From Rhodopila sp. (GTDB lineage Bacteria > Pseudomonadota > Alphaproteobacteria > Acetobacterales > Acetobacteraceae), in the NCBI GenBank assembly GCA_025355085.1, contig JANXLQ010000163.1, forward strand, positions 1 through 35,090: DNA of 35,090 nucleotides, read 5' to 3'. Shown one piece after another: positions 6,862 to 15,044 of the stretch (the stretch's first letter is position 1; every line of letters begins with the position of its first letter). A program made the position numbers and the translations under genes. Below the pieces are notes generated by a model that worked only from the letters and a program-made list of their open reading frames with translations, had not been told where the DNA came from and ran no database searches.

Positions 6862-8621
6862 GCGGCTGGCTCCCAAGCTACCGCGGGTAGCGGTGTTCGT
6901 TCCGATTTCAGGCGGGTTCTCAAGATTTCCGTTGCGGTGGGATCGATAACCGGCGGATCGCCGGCGGCAACGACGCCGTAGTCCCTGGCGGCGGATTCAA
7001 TCGTTACAAGACCATCGCGCAAATCGCGGGCGACCATGTCCAGTTCGCGATCGAGTGCGGGACCCCAGCCGCCCGCGCCGGGCAGTTCGTGGCGGAAGAT
7101 TTCGCCCTTGGTCAGGTTCATTGTTAGTTTGGCATGCAGTTTCGTTTCGTTTGGCAGTCCGGGGTTCATCACGTTGCGTCCGAACGCGCCGGGGCCGCCG
7201 CCTTGCAGGCCGTACGGCCGGTGGGTTTGGCGGTCGGCGCGGACCTGTAGGATCCCCTCATCCGCCAGCATCCTCCAGGTCTTGCGTTGCGACATGCCGC
7301 CTCGGAACCTGCCGGCGCCGCCGGTGTCGGGGACAAATTCATAGTCCAGGACTTCGAGGGGGTTTTCGGCCTCTATGACCTCCACCGAAAAGCTGGCCAT
7401 GTTGGCGAACATGCAGGTGTTGCCGTCCAGTCCGTCCGCCCAGGGCCGGCCGCCCCAGGCACCGGAGATGAAATCGACGTAGATGAACGGGTTCAGCGCC
7501 TTGTCGTAGCCGCCGATGGTTAGTCCGGTATTGCCGCCGTCGGACGCCGCGAACACTTTGTCCGGATAGAGTTGCGCCAACGCCCCAAAGGCACAGTCCA
7601 CGCCGCGGAAACCCGTCAGGCCGCGTGCCGCACACGCGGCGGGCAGCTTGCCATGGGTGATCGTGCCGGCCGGCGCGATGATCTTGATCGGACGAAAGAC
7701 ACCGTCGTTGTTCGGCATGTTGACCGACAGCACCGACTTTACGGCGGTGAAGCTCATGGCGGCTGTATAGCTTAGGGTATTGTTGATCGCGCCTTTGACC
7801 TGTGGGGCGCTGCCGGTCCAATCGACCTCCATCGTGTCACCGTGTTTGCGGATGGTGCAGACCAGCGGGATGGGAACGCCGATGTCGATCTGATCGTCGT
7901 CGATCCAATCGGTAAACGTTGCTTCCCCGTCCGGAAGTTCCAGAAGGCATTGCCGGGTCAGCCGTTCGGAGTAGTCCATCATCGCGACCATCAGCGTCGT
8001 GACGCCGCCGGGGCTGTAACGAGCGACCAAATCGGTCATGCCGCGCGCGGCGATCTCGCACGCGGCGAGCTGGGAGCGAAGGTCGCCGAAAACCCGTCCG
8101 GGGAGGCGGACGTTGCGCTCTATCATCCGGAAGAGCGTCGTGTTCGCAACGCCTTTGTCATAGAGTTTCAGCGGTGGAATCCGCAGTCCCTCGGCGTAGA
8201 TTTCCAGGCTGTCGGAGGCATTCGATCCGGGCACCCGGCCGCCGACATCGGTGTGGTGGCAGATGGTCGCGGCGTAGGCGATGGGACGGCCATCCGCGAA
8301 TAGCGGCTTGAAGATGAAGATGTCCGGCAGATGCATACCGCCGTCGTAGGGGTCGTTATTGATGAAGATATCGCCGGGATGCACGTCGTCGCCGAAATGC
8401 GCCAGCACTGCCTGCAACGCCACGGGGATCGAGCACAGATGCCCCGGTAACGACAGGCCCTGCGCGACCAGGCGCCCTTCGGCGTCACAGATCGCCGCGC
8501 TGTAATCCATGATGTTTTTCAGCACGCCGGAATAGGCCGTCCGGTAGATCGTCAGCACCATTTCATCGCCGATCGCCGAGATCGCGTTGCGGAACAGTTC
8601 CTCGGTGATCGGATCGGACAT
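6858..8621 (-). CDS. hyuB: Hydantoinase/oxoprolinase family protein, HyuB-type subunit
   Basis: A 587-residue partner of the HyuA-type subunit. The start region (DPITEELFRNAISAIGDEM) and the metal-site-like NDPYDGGMHLPD at 89-100 are family hallmarks; CHHTDVGGRVPGSNA follows. The C-terminal part (RADRQTHRPYGLQGGGPG) also matches the HyuB pattern. An ATG at 8636 would add five residues, but the ATG at 8621 has GGAGG eight bases upstream and is preferred. The gene is first in a two-gene minus-strand operon and is transcribed divergently from the protease gene across a 112-base gap. HyuA and HyuB act together in ATP-dependent hydrolysis or carboxylation of cyclic amides or ketones; acetone-carboxylase-like roles cannot be excluded. 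Confidence 0.9.
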   Translation of the reverse strand: MSDPITEELFRNAISAIGDEMVLTIYRTAYSGVLKNIMDYSAAICDAEGRLVAQGLSLPGHLCSIPVALQAVLAHFGDDVHPGDIFINNDPYDGGMHLPDIFIFKPLFADGRPIAYAATICHHTDVGGRVPGSNASDSLEIYAEGLRIPPLKLYDKGVANTTLFRMIERNVRLPGRVFGDLRSQLAACEIAARGMTDLVARYSPGGVTTLMVAMMDYSERLTRQCLLELPDGEATFTDWIDDDQIDIGVPIPLVCTIRKHGDTMEVDWTGSAPQVKGAINNTLSYTAAMSFTAVKSVLSVNMPNNDGVFRPIKIIAPAGTITHGKLPAACAARGLTGFRGVDCAFGALAQLYPDKVFAASDGGNTGLTIGGYDKALNPFIYVDFISGAWGGRPWADGLDGNTCMFANMASFSVEVIEAENPLEVLDYEFVPDTGGAGRFRGGMSQRKTWRMLADEGILQVRADRQTHRPYGLQGGGPGAFGRNVMNPGLPNETKLHAKLTMNLTKGEIFRHELPGAGGWGPALDRELDMVARDLRDGLVTIESAARDYGVVAAGDPPVIDPTATEILRTRLKSERTPLPAVAWEPAA

Positions 8622-8733
8622 CGCGACAGCCTCCATTGTGACGTTTTATTCGACCACCGATGCGTATTCGTGGCAACCGGGCGGGGGGTGTGGCATGGTG
8701 CGCTGACGAATCGAGATTAAAGGTTGCGGTTTG

Positions 8734-9660
8734 ATGTTTAGTCGTGTTTTCGGCCTGCTGCTGCTGATTTTAATGGCCCGCTGCGGCGGCGCACCAGAGG
8801 TGAACTGCGATCTAATCAAGGTCGCGGAAATCCCGATGGAGGTTCAGGATAAACTGCTTGTGGTGCGGGTGGGCATCAACGGTAAATGGGCCGACCTTAT
8901 TGTCGATACGGGGGCGGAGCGAACCACGATCAGCCAGTCCGCCGCGAAACGGTTGGGAATGCCGGACGATCGAGATCACATCACGCACTCTGTCGGCATT
9001 GGGGGCGCCACCACAACGGCGGATGCGACCATCGACCGGCTGGTGATGGGCGGTGTGCATTTCGATCTTCAGGAGTTTCACAGGTTCGCGGTTGGAACCT
9101 TCGATCTTCAGACGCAGCATGGGTTAAAGGCGGATGGACTGCTGGGCGCGGATATTTTGTTGGCATTCGAAATGGATATCGACGTGGCGGCGGGGAAGCT
9201 GACGCTTTATCGAAGCCGGGTTTGTGGCCAGGCGCATCCCCCGTGGAGCGAACCGTGGGTTGAGATAGAGGGCGTCAAAGCCCGTAAGGACCGGCTGCTG
9301 GTGCCGTTCGAACTGGATAATGTGGCTGGAATGGCGATTCTGGATACCGGGGCGATGGGGAACAACCTCGGTATAAACATGGCTCGGCGGATGGGCCTTA
9401 GCGAACAAACCTTGGCGCGGGATCGGAAGGTCCAGCAGCACGGCGCGGGACCAAACGTTGCTATCGCGCGGCTGCATCAATTCAGGGTTATGCGGATTGG
9501 GCCGATTTCACAACTATCGCCGTTGATAACCGTCCTGCCGTCCGACTTCGGTGTCGGCGACGCATTGATCGGAGAGGAGTTTCTGCTCGGGCGCCGGGTT
9601 TGGCTATCGTTCCGCAGAAATCCACGCGTTTTCGTTTCGCGCCGGCCAAACGAGAGATGA
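8734..9660 (+). CDS. Retropepsin-like aspartic protease with two DTG domains, exported
   Basis: A 308-residue protein with two retropepsin-fold repeats in one chain. The first has the catalytic motif VDTGAERTT with Asp58 and a flap-side DGLLGADIL (134-142). The second has LDTGAMGNN with Asp204 and a matching DALIGEEFLL. Two DTG lobes could form an intramolecular active site, as in pepsin, or one lobe could be regulatory. The N-terminus (FSRVFGLLLLILMARCGG) is an export signal; Cys17 follows a poor lipobox, so lipoprotein processing is uncertain. A TTG at 8731 precedes the chosen ATG at 8734. The stop overlaps the start of the LysR gene (ATGA), so the two are coupled. The substrate is unknown. 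Confidence 0.8.
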   Translation: MFSRVFGLLLLILMARCGGAPEVNCDLIKVAEIPMEVQDKLLVVRVGINGKWADLIVDTGAERTTISQSAAKRLGMPDDRDHITHSVGIGGATTTADATIDRLVMGGVHFDLQEFHRFAVGTFDLQTQHGLKADGLLGADILLAFEMDIDVAAGKLTLYRSRVCGQAHPPWSEPWVEIEGVKARKDRLLVPFELDNVAGMAILDTGAMGNNLGINMARRMGLSEQTLARDRKVQQHGAGPNVAIARLHQFRVMRIGPISQLSPLITVLPSDFGVGDALIGEEFLLGRRVWLSFRRNPRVFVSRRPNER

Positions 9661-10556
9661 TCGACAAACTCACCATGTTGCTGGCATTGGCCAGGGAACA
9701 GCACTTTGGCCGAGCCGCGGAATCCTGTGGGGTGACGCAGCCGACATTGTCGGCGGGCCTGAAGCAACTGGAGGAAGGTTTCGGCGTTTTGCTGGTGCAA
9801 CGTCAGTCTCGCTTCATCGGCTTCACCCCCGAAGGTCTGCGCGTGCTGGATTGGGCTCGGCGGATCGTCGGCGATTACCGGGCGATGCGGGACGAGATAC
9901 GGGCGCTGAAGCGGGGTTTGGCGGGGCATCTGCGTATTGCCGCCGTGCCGACCGCGCTGCCGATCGTTTCGGCACTGACGACTCCTTTGCATGTGGGCCA
10001 TCCAGAGGTTGTGTTCACAATTCTGTCGCGCACATCGGTCGAAATCCTGATGTTGCTGGAAAATCTGGAGATCGATGCGGGGTTGACTTATGTCGATAAC
10101 GAACCGTTGGGCCGTGCCCGAGCGATCGCGCTTTATCACGAACGCTACCGCCTGCTTATTGCGGCGGACGCCCCGCTGGGCCGGCAGGACTCGGTTAGCT
10201 GGGCAGAGGTGGCCAGCGTCCCACTGTGTTTGCTGACGCCGGACATGCAGAACCGCCGGATTATCGACCGTAAACTGCGGGCGGCGGGGGTGGAACCGGC
10301 GCCAACCTTGCAGTCGAATTCGATGGTCGTGCTGTTTTCGCATGTGCGGACGGGGCGGTGGGCGAGCGTGATGCCGGCAGTGCTGGCGGAAACGATGGGT
10401 CTGCCGGGGCTAATCCGAGCGATCCCGATCGATGATCCGGCTCCACCGCCGACGATCGGACTGGTGTATCCGCAGCGGGAGCCGCTGACACCGCTGACCG
10501 CCGCGTTGGTGACAGAAGCCCGAAGGGTCGGACCGGGGTGGATGGCGACGCTTTAG
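9657..10556 (+). CDS. LysR-family transcriptional regulator
   Basis: A 299-residue regulator. The N-terminal helix-turn-helix spans ~18-37 (RAAESCGVTQPTLSAGLKQL), followed by the usual long linker helix and a periplasmic-binding-protein-like effector domain from ~90 (GHLRIAAVPTALPIVSAL). I chose the ATG at 9657 because it begins the canonical DKLTMLLALAREQHF start and makes an ATGA overlap with the protease stop; an upstream extension to 9600 would lie wholly in the protease gene. The effector domain (ENLEIDAGLTYVDNEPLGRA) resembles LysR proteins I associate with formate dehydrogenase operons in alphaproteobacteria, but no such operon is in the window. The target genes are unknown. LysR proteins usually act on divergent neighbours; here the neighbour is coupled instead. 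Confidence 0.88.
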   Translation: MIDKLTMLLALAREQHFGRAAESCGVTQPTLSAGLKQLEEGFGVLLVQRQSRFIGFTPEGLRVLDWARRIVGDYRAMRDEIRALKRGLAGHLRIAAVPTALPIVSALTTPLHVGHPEVVFTILSRTSVEILMLLENLEIDAGLTYVDNEPLGRARAIALYHERYRLLIAADAPLGRQDSVSWAEVASVPLCLLTPDMQNRRIIDRKLRAAGVEPAPTLQSNSMVVLFSHVRTGRWASVMPAVLAETMGLPGLIRAIPIDDPAPPPTIGLVYPQREPLTPLTAALVTEARRVGPGWMATL

Positions 10557-10722
10557 ATGGTTTTTATATTGAAATTAAAATAGGACAAGCGCGGGAATTT
10601 TCGTCTCAGCTCGCAATTCCGGATGTTGCCTGGAGTCTCCCGCTATACAATGAACACGTTCGACCGGATCGCAGCGGGGCGATCACGACCTTCGGTGTGT
10701 CGCATTCAGTGCCGGTCACGGC

Positions 10723-11943
10723 TTACTGGTTGGTAATTTCTATCATCGCGCGCACTTTTGGGTACACTTCGCGGGCCCAGCGCGATCCGCTGAATACGCC
10801 GTAGTGGCCGACGCCGGTCTGTAAATGATGGCGCTTCTGGTTAATACGCAGACCGCTGCACAGATCCAGCGCCGCCATTGTCTGGCCGATGGCGCAAATG
10901 TCGTCGCGCTCCCCTTCGACGGTCATAAGGGCGGTCTGCCGAATCGCCTCGGGTCGCACGGGTTGGCCGTGCCAGGTTAGTTTTCCCAGTGGCAGATCGT
11001 GGTCCTGGAACACTTTCTTGACGGTTTCGAGGTAGAACTCGGCGGGCAGGTCCATGACGGCGGCGTATTCGTCGTAGAATTTCTTGTGCGCCTCGGCCTT
11101 GACGACGTCGCCGCCGGCCAGGGCGTTGAACTGGCCGATATGGGCGTTGATGTGGCGATCCAGGTTCATTGTCATGAATGCCGTCAACTGCAGGAAACCC
11201 GGGTAAACCCGTCTGGTGGCGCCTTGATAACGCCCGGGCACCTTGGCGATCAGGTTTTTCTCAAACCATTCGATCGGGCGGGATTTCGCCATGTCGTTCA
11301 CTTTGGTCGGGTTCTGCCGCGTGTCGATCGGCCCGGCCATCAATGTCAGACTGCGCGGTTGGGCGCGATTGCCGGTTTCCGCCATCACCGCGACGGCCGC
11401 GAGTCCGGCGACGGCGGGCTGGCAAACCGCGACCATGTGGCTGCCTTCGCCCAGGATTTCCAGAAAGCGGATCAGGTGATCCACATATTCGTCGAAGCCG
11501 AAGACGCCGTCGGACAGGGGGATGTCGCGGGCGTTTTTCCAGTCAGTGATATAGACATCGTGATCGGGCAGCATCACGGCCACCGTTCCGCGCAGCAGAG
11601 TGGCGAAATGCCCGGACATCGGCGCGACGATCAGCACCCGGGGCTGCACCAGGTCGGTGTCCTTGCGGAAGCGCAGCAGCGCACCGAATGGAGTTTCGAA
11701 CCTTATTTCCTCGGTCACCGCGACTTCGTCGTTGCCCATCCTGACGGTTTTGAAGCCGTAATCCGGCCGGTGATGCGTCAGCGCGCTATCGGCGACCAGG
11801 TTACAGGCCGCGCCAAACTGCCGGAGCGGCGAGGGTGTAAATTCACCCATGTCGAATGTCCGTAAAAAGCTGGCACCGAGGCGGGCCATTTGGCGCGCGG
11901 GGTACAGCAGGTCGGCTTGCGCCTGGTAAATTTTATAGATCAT
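10723..11943 (-). CDS. phaZ: Intracellular polyhydroxyalkanoate (PHB) depolymerase
   Basis: A 406-residue cytoplasmic enzyme that degrades stored polyhydroxybutyrate granules to monomers or oligomers for reuse as carbon. The family's alpha/beta-hydrolase fold is clear. The nucleophile is Cys174 in HMVAVCQPAVAG, where intracellular PhaZ enzymes use Cys instead of Ser. The C-terminal GERDDICAIGQT supplies the acidic residue and GVGHYGVFSG the His. The N-terminus (MIYKIYQAQADLLYPAR) is typical and lacks a signal peptide. Length is normal. It is transcribed divergently from the GST gene across a 142-base gap with a TCACA-TGTGA palindrome. No PHB synthase genes are adjacent. Confidence 0.93.
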   Translation of the reverse strand: MIYKIYQAQADLLYPARQMARLGASFLRTFDMGEFTPSPLRQFGAACNLVADSALTHHRPDYGFKTVRMGNDEVAVTEEIRFETPFGALLRFRKDTDLVQPRVLIVAPMSGHFATLLRGTVAVMLPDHDVYITDWKNARDIPLSDGVFGFDEYVDHLIRFLEILGEGSHMVAVCQPAVAGLAAVAVMAETGNRAQPRSLTLMAGPIDTRQNPTKVNDMAKSRPIEWFEKNLIAKVPGRYQGATRRVYPGFLQLTAFMTMNLDRHINAHIGQFNALAGGDVVKAEAHKKFYDEYAAVMDLPAEFYLETVKKVFQDHDLPLGKLTWHGQPVRPEAIRQTALMTVEGERDDICAIGQTMAALDLCSGLRINQKRHHLQTGVGHYGVFSGSRWAREVYPKVRAMIEITNQ

Positions 11944-11987
11944 TGCCTACTTTTGGATCATCGCCTGTTGGGTCGCGTAGCCTTCTA

Positions 11988-12001
11988 TCACAGAATTGTG
12001 A
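11988..12001. promoter_or_regulatory. Palindromic operator candidate between phaZ and the GST gene
   Basis: TCACAGAATTGTGA has perfect TCACA/TGTGA arms around GAAT and lies midway in the divergent promoter gap. The shape suits a dimeric repressor or a Crp-like protein (Crp half-site TGTGA), although the spacing is inverted and shorter than a Crp site. No regulator is identified. Confidence 0.35.
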
Positions 12002-12085
12002 AATTAGCGTCACAATGCTCGCCAAATCGGAGATCATATTGCTATATTGCGGTGCAGCATGCCAGCGCATTCGGGAGTTGTCACT

Positions 12086-12742
12086 ATGGCAGGGGCCACA
12101 CTTCTCATCAGCAGCAAAAATTATTCCTCGTGGTCATTGAGGGGTTATCTGCTTGCGCGCCTCTCGGGGCTGGTTTTCGAGGAAAAAGTGGTCGATCCGG
12201 ACGATCCGGCGAACCGCAGGGAGCTGTTGGGACAATCGTCATCGATTCGGGTTCCGGCACTCATGCACGACGATGTGGTGATTTGGGACACGATTGCCAT
12301 CGCCGAATACCTCAATGAAATGTTCCCGAAGGCCGCGATGCTGCCTGACGAACGGGTGGCGCGGGCGTGGTGCCGATCGATTTCGGGAGAGATGCACTCC
12401 GGCTTTGTGGCGCTGCGGGAGGCGTTGCCGATGAATTTGCGGCTGTTCCGGCCGGGATTCGCGGTGTGGTCGGCGGTGCAGGCGGATATCGACCGGATTA
12501 CGGAAATCTGGCGGGAGTGTTTGGCGACGTCAAAAGGCCCCTGGCTGTTTGGGGCGCATCCGACCATCGCGGATGCGATGTATGCGCCGGTGGTGACCCG
12601 GTTCCGCAGCTACGATGTGGAGATGCATGGCGCGTGTGAGCGTTACTGCCAGCAGATCATGGGCTGGCCGGACATGCGGGAATGGTTTGCTGCGGCGCAG
12701 AAGGAACCGGAGCAGATCGATGAGTTGGACATCGAGTTTTAA
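12086..12742 (+). CDS. Glutathione S-transferase family protein
   Basis: A 218-residue cytosolic protein with a thioredoxin-like N-terminal domain and an all-helical C-terminal domain. ISSKNYSSWSLRG at 8-20 holds the likely catalytic Ser, IRVPALMHDD carries the cis-proline (Pro57) that positions glutathione, and WDTIAIAEYLNE (67-78) is the gamma-glutamyl-binding segment. WLFGAHPTIADAMYAPV is the C-terminal folding motif. The ATG at 12086 has GGGAG eight bases upstream and opens the domain directly, so it is preferred over the ATG at 12047. It is expected to conjugate or reduce electrophiles with glutathione; the specific substrate is not evident. Confidence 0.9.
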   Translation: MAGATLLISSKNYSSWSLRGYLLARLSGLVFEEKVVDPDDPANRRELLGQSSSIRVPALMHDDVVIWDTIAIAEYLNEMFPKAAMLPDERVARAWCRSISGEMHSGFVALREALPMNLRLFRPGFAVWSAVQADIDRITEIWRECLATSKGPWLFGAHPTIADAMYAPVVTRFRSYDVEMHGACERYCQQIMGWPDMREWFAAAQKEPEQIDELDIEF

Positions 12743-12920
12743 GTGACGGGCGGGGCAAAGAATTCTGTTCGATCGTCATAGCCGGCCCGGGTGCAAACGG
12801 CGGCGTTGGTAACCAGCAGTTGTCGTTTTGGTGTTCGCGGTCGCGATCATGTTCCCCGTCATGGCGCTTTTTTGGCCCCGGCGACGGTTTTGCGTCACCA
12901 TTACGCCCCGTAGTTACGCT

Positions 12921-13970
12921 TTACCGGAAGCGGGGCATGACCTCCTGGCACAGCAGGCGCAGGGCTTCCTTCTCTTGTGCGTGCGGGATCAGTCCGCCGC
13001 AATTTGTTTCCAGCATGATGCCGTCCAGGCCGAGGTCGGCCTGCAGTTCCTTTAAGTGTTGCGCGACATGGTCGGGGGTGCCGATCAGGACACTGCCCTT
13101 CAGGGCTTCGTCGTAGGTGATGGTGTTCAGTTTCTCCGCCGATTTGGCCCGTTTGTCGTTGCCATCGACGCCGGCGCGCCCGAGCGAGTCGAAGATCAGG
13201 GCGGCCTGGGCGCGGTAGTAGTGGATTAGGCTGGCTTCGGCTTCTTGTCTTGCGGCGGCTTCGGTGGCGGCGATGTAGCCGGGCGCGCGCATATACACAT
13301 GTCCGTTACCGGGGTGGCCGGCGTCTCGCCATGCTTTGCGGTAGGACTCGATGGCGGGAATCAGGGCGCGGGCGTCCTCGAACTTCACCCCCATAAAGAT
13401 CGGTTTGCCTTGACGGCCGATGCCCGGGTAGGTGTCCGCACTGGTGGCGGCGATGCGGATTGGGGGACCGAGCGGCTGGAAGGGGCGGGGGGTGACGGTG
13501 ACGTCCTTGAAGCTGTGGAAGTTTCCCTCGTAGGAAACCACGGGATTGGCCCAAGCTTTTTGGATGATCGCCAGGGTTTCGTCGAAGCGGTCGCGACTTT
13601 CGGCATAGGGCACGTTGTAGGCTTCGTAGGTCCTGGCGACTCCGCTGCGGCCGACACCGAAGATCAGGCGGCCTCGGCTGATTTGGTCCACCGTCGCTGC
13701 TTCCTCGGCGATGCGAAGGGGGTTGCCGAGTGGCAGGACCTGGACGGCGATGCCGATTTTAATGTTGCGGGTGCGGGCGGCGATGGCGCTGGCGACGCAC
13801 AGCGGGGCGGACAAAACAGACCTTGCGGGATCGAAATGAAGTTCGGCCAGCCACATAACGTCCAGGCCCCATTCCTCGGCGGCATCGACCATGGCGAAGG
13901 CTTGGTCGAACGCAACGGAATCCGGATGGCCGTCGAGGGACGGGAACTCATGGTAAACGCCGAACTCCAT
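12921..13970 (-). CDS. Luciferase-like (LLM class) flavin-dependent oxidoreductase
   Basis: A 349-residue protein of the bacterial luciferase / FMN- or F420-dependent monooxygenase superfamily with a TIM-barrel fold. Family features are the N-terminal strand MEFGVYHEF, the WGLDVMWLAELHF segment, KIGIAVQVLPLGNPLRIAEE, and the GRLIFGVGRSG phosphate-binding loop; a C-terminal GTPDHVAQHLKEL helix completes the fold. Length is normal. The ATG at 13970 is preceded by CAGGAG seven bases upstream. It is a lone gene, divergent from the CBS gene with a 126-base gap. The substrate is unknown, and no partner flavin reductase is adjacent. Confidence 0.9.
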   Translation of the reverse strand: MEFGVYHEFPSLDGHPDSVAFDQAFAMVDAAEEWGLDVMWLAELHFDPARSVLSAPLCVASAIAARTRNIKIGIAVQVLPLGNPLRIAEEAATVDQISRGRLIFGVGRSGVARTYEAYNVPYAESRDRFDETLAIIQKAWANPVVSYEGNFHSFKDVTVTPRPFQPLGPPIRIAATSADTYPGIGRQGKPIFMGVKFEDARALIPAIESYRKAWRDAGHPGNGHVYMRAPGYIAATEAAARQEAEASLIHYYRAQAALIFDSLGRAGVDGNDKRAKSAEKLNTITYDEALKGSVLIGTPDHVAQHLKELQADLGLDGIMLETNCGGLIPHAQEKEALRLLCQEVMPRFR

Positions 13971-14096
13971 CGTCGCACTCCTGGTTTGGGTGGAGTGTCA
14001 GCGGGGATGGCGGTGCGGTCAATCTTTCGGCTGGCAAGGGCTTACCGGCTCGCGGTCCGGGTGTATCGTGTGCGGGCAAACAGAAGGGTGAACACG

Positions 14097-14813
14097 ATGA
14101 TCGTCTCCGACGTCATGACCCGTAACGTGATTTCCATCGCTCCGGATGCGACGGTGGAGGACGCGGTTAAGCTGATGCTGGCGCGTGGGATATCCGGGCT
14201 GTTCGTTGTGGATGCCGCGGGCGATCTGGCCGGTATTGTCACGGAGGGCGATCTACTGCGGCGCGATGAGATCGGCACGGCGCGGCACCGGTCCTGGTGG
14301 TTGCGGCTGTTGGCGTCGCCGGCGCGGCAGGCGAGCGATTTCTTCCACTCGCACGGGCGGTATGTGCGGGACGTGATGACCAAGGAGGTCTTGACGGTGG
14401 CGCATGACTCGCCGTTGGAAAACGTCGTGGCGACGATGGAGAACAACCGGATCAAGCGGGTGCCGGTGATCAGGGACGGGCGAGTGGTGGGTGTGTGCAG
14501 CCGGTCGGATCTGTTGCGGGCGCTGATCGGGCATGTCCGCGATGTGCCGGCGGCCGCGATCGATGACCGGACGTTGAGGTCGGTGATTTTGGATTCGCTG
14601 GAGGCCCAGCCCTGGGCGCCGGTGACGACGCTGAACGTTACTGTGGCGAAGGGTGTCGCGGATGTGTGGGGAACGATTACCAACGAGGATGAACGGCATG
14701 CGATCCGGGTGGTGGTGGAGAACACGCCGGGTGTGACGGCGGTGCATGATCATCTGGTGTATATCGAGCCTTATACCGGGACGGTGATCGAGGCGCCTGA
14801 TGAACGGCCGTAG
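14097..14813 (+). CDS. CBS-CBS-BON domain protein
   Basis: A 238-residue soluble protein. CBS domain 1 covers ~1-57 (MIVSDVMTRNVISIAPDATV, then GIVTEGDLL) and CBS domain 2 ~90-145 (VRDVMTKEVLTVAHDSPL, then GVCSRSDLLRAL). Between them is a W-rich linker (RHRSWWLRLL). A BON domain spans ~155-225 (VTVAKGVADVWGTITNEDE). CBS pairs bind adenosyl nucleotides such as AMP or ATP; BON domains are linked to membrane or phospholipid association. It may therefore be a nucleotide-responsive regulator near the membrane, but no partner is evident. The ATG at 14097 has AAGGG about eight bases upstream; earlier in-frame starts run antisense to the flavin oxidoreductase gene and are rejected. Confidence 0.9.
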   Translation: MIVSDVMTRNVISIAPDATVEDAVKLMLARGISGLFVVDAAGDLAGIVTEGDLLRRDEIGTARHRSWWLRLLASPARQASDFFHSHGRYVRDVMTKEVLTVAHDSPLENVVATMENNRIKRVPVIRDGRVVGVCSRSDLLRALIGHVRDVPAAAIDDRTLRSVILDSLEAQPWAPVTTLNVTVAKGVADVWGTITNEDERHAIRVVVENTPGVTAVHDHLVYIEPYTGTVIEAPDERP

Positions 14814-14880
14814 GTTTAGTGTGTGTGCGTGGTCTTTGAATGGAGAGGCCGAGCGTGTTCGATCGCCTGAAAACAAAACG

Positions 14881-15005
14881 TCACCACGAAGAACACGAAG
14901 AACCCCGCAGGTCCACGGCGATAGGTCGAAAATTAGCCGGGATGTCATGGCATGTTCCGTTTCTTCTTTGTGTCTCTTCGGGGTTCTTTGTGTCCTTCGT
15001 GGTGA
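14881..15005. repeat. Inverted CACGAAG-type repeats flanking a 71-base centre
   Basis: Arm 14881-14907 starts TCACCACGAAGAACACGAAG. It pairs with the reverse complement of arm 14979-15005 at 25 of 27 positions, and both mismatches can form G-U pairs in RNA. The element fills most of the gap between the CBS gene and glpD and ends 39 bases before the glpD start. Related sequences occur at 24111-24143 and 24622-24654, so this is a dispersed family and not a terminator peculiar to this site. Confidence 0.8.
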
Positions 15006-15044
15006 AGTCTTACTTTGCTGCCTGCCACCCATGACGAACCCGGC

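Noticed and set aside
5638-6981. 447-residue open frame antisense to hyuA
   Set aside because: It lies entirely opposite a family-level hyuA match, its translation is rich in Gly/Asp/Gln with no domain, and long antisense frames are expected in GC-rich genes.
10557-10722. AT-rich stretch after lysR as a possible terminator or promoter
   Set aside because: I found only a weak GGAATT/AATTCC repeat with a long spacer and no convincing stem or promoter boxes.
10999-11865. 288-residue open frame antisense to phaZ
   Set aside because: It mirrors the depolymerase, has no recognisable domain and no proper ribosome binding site.
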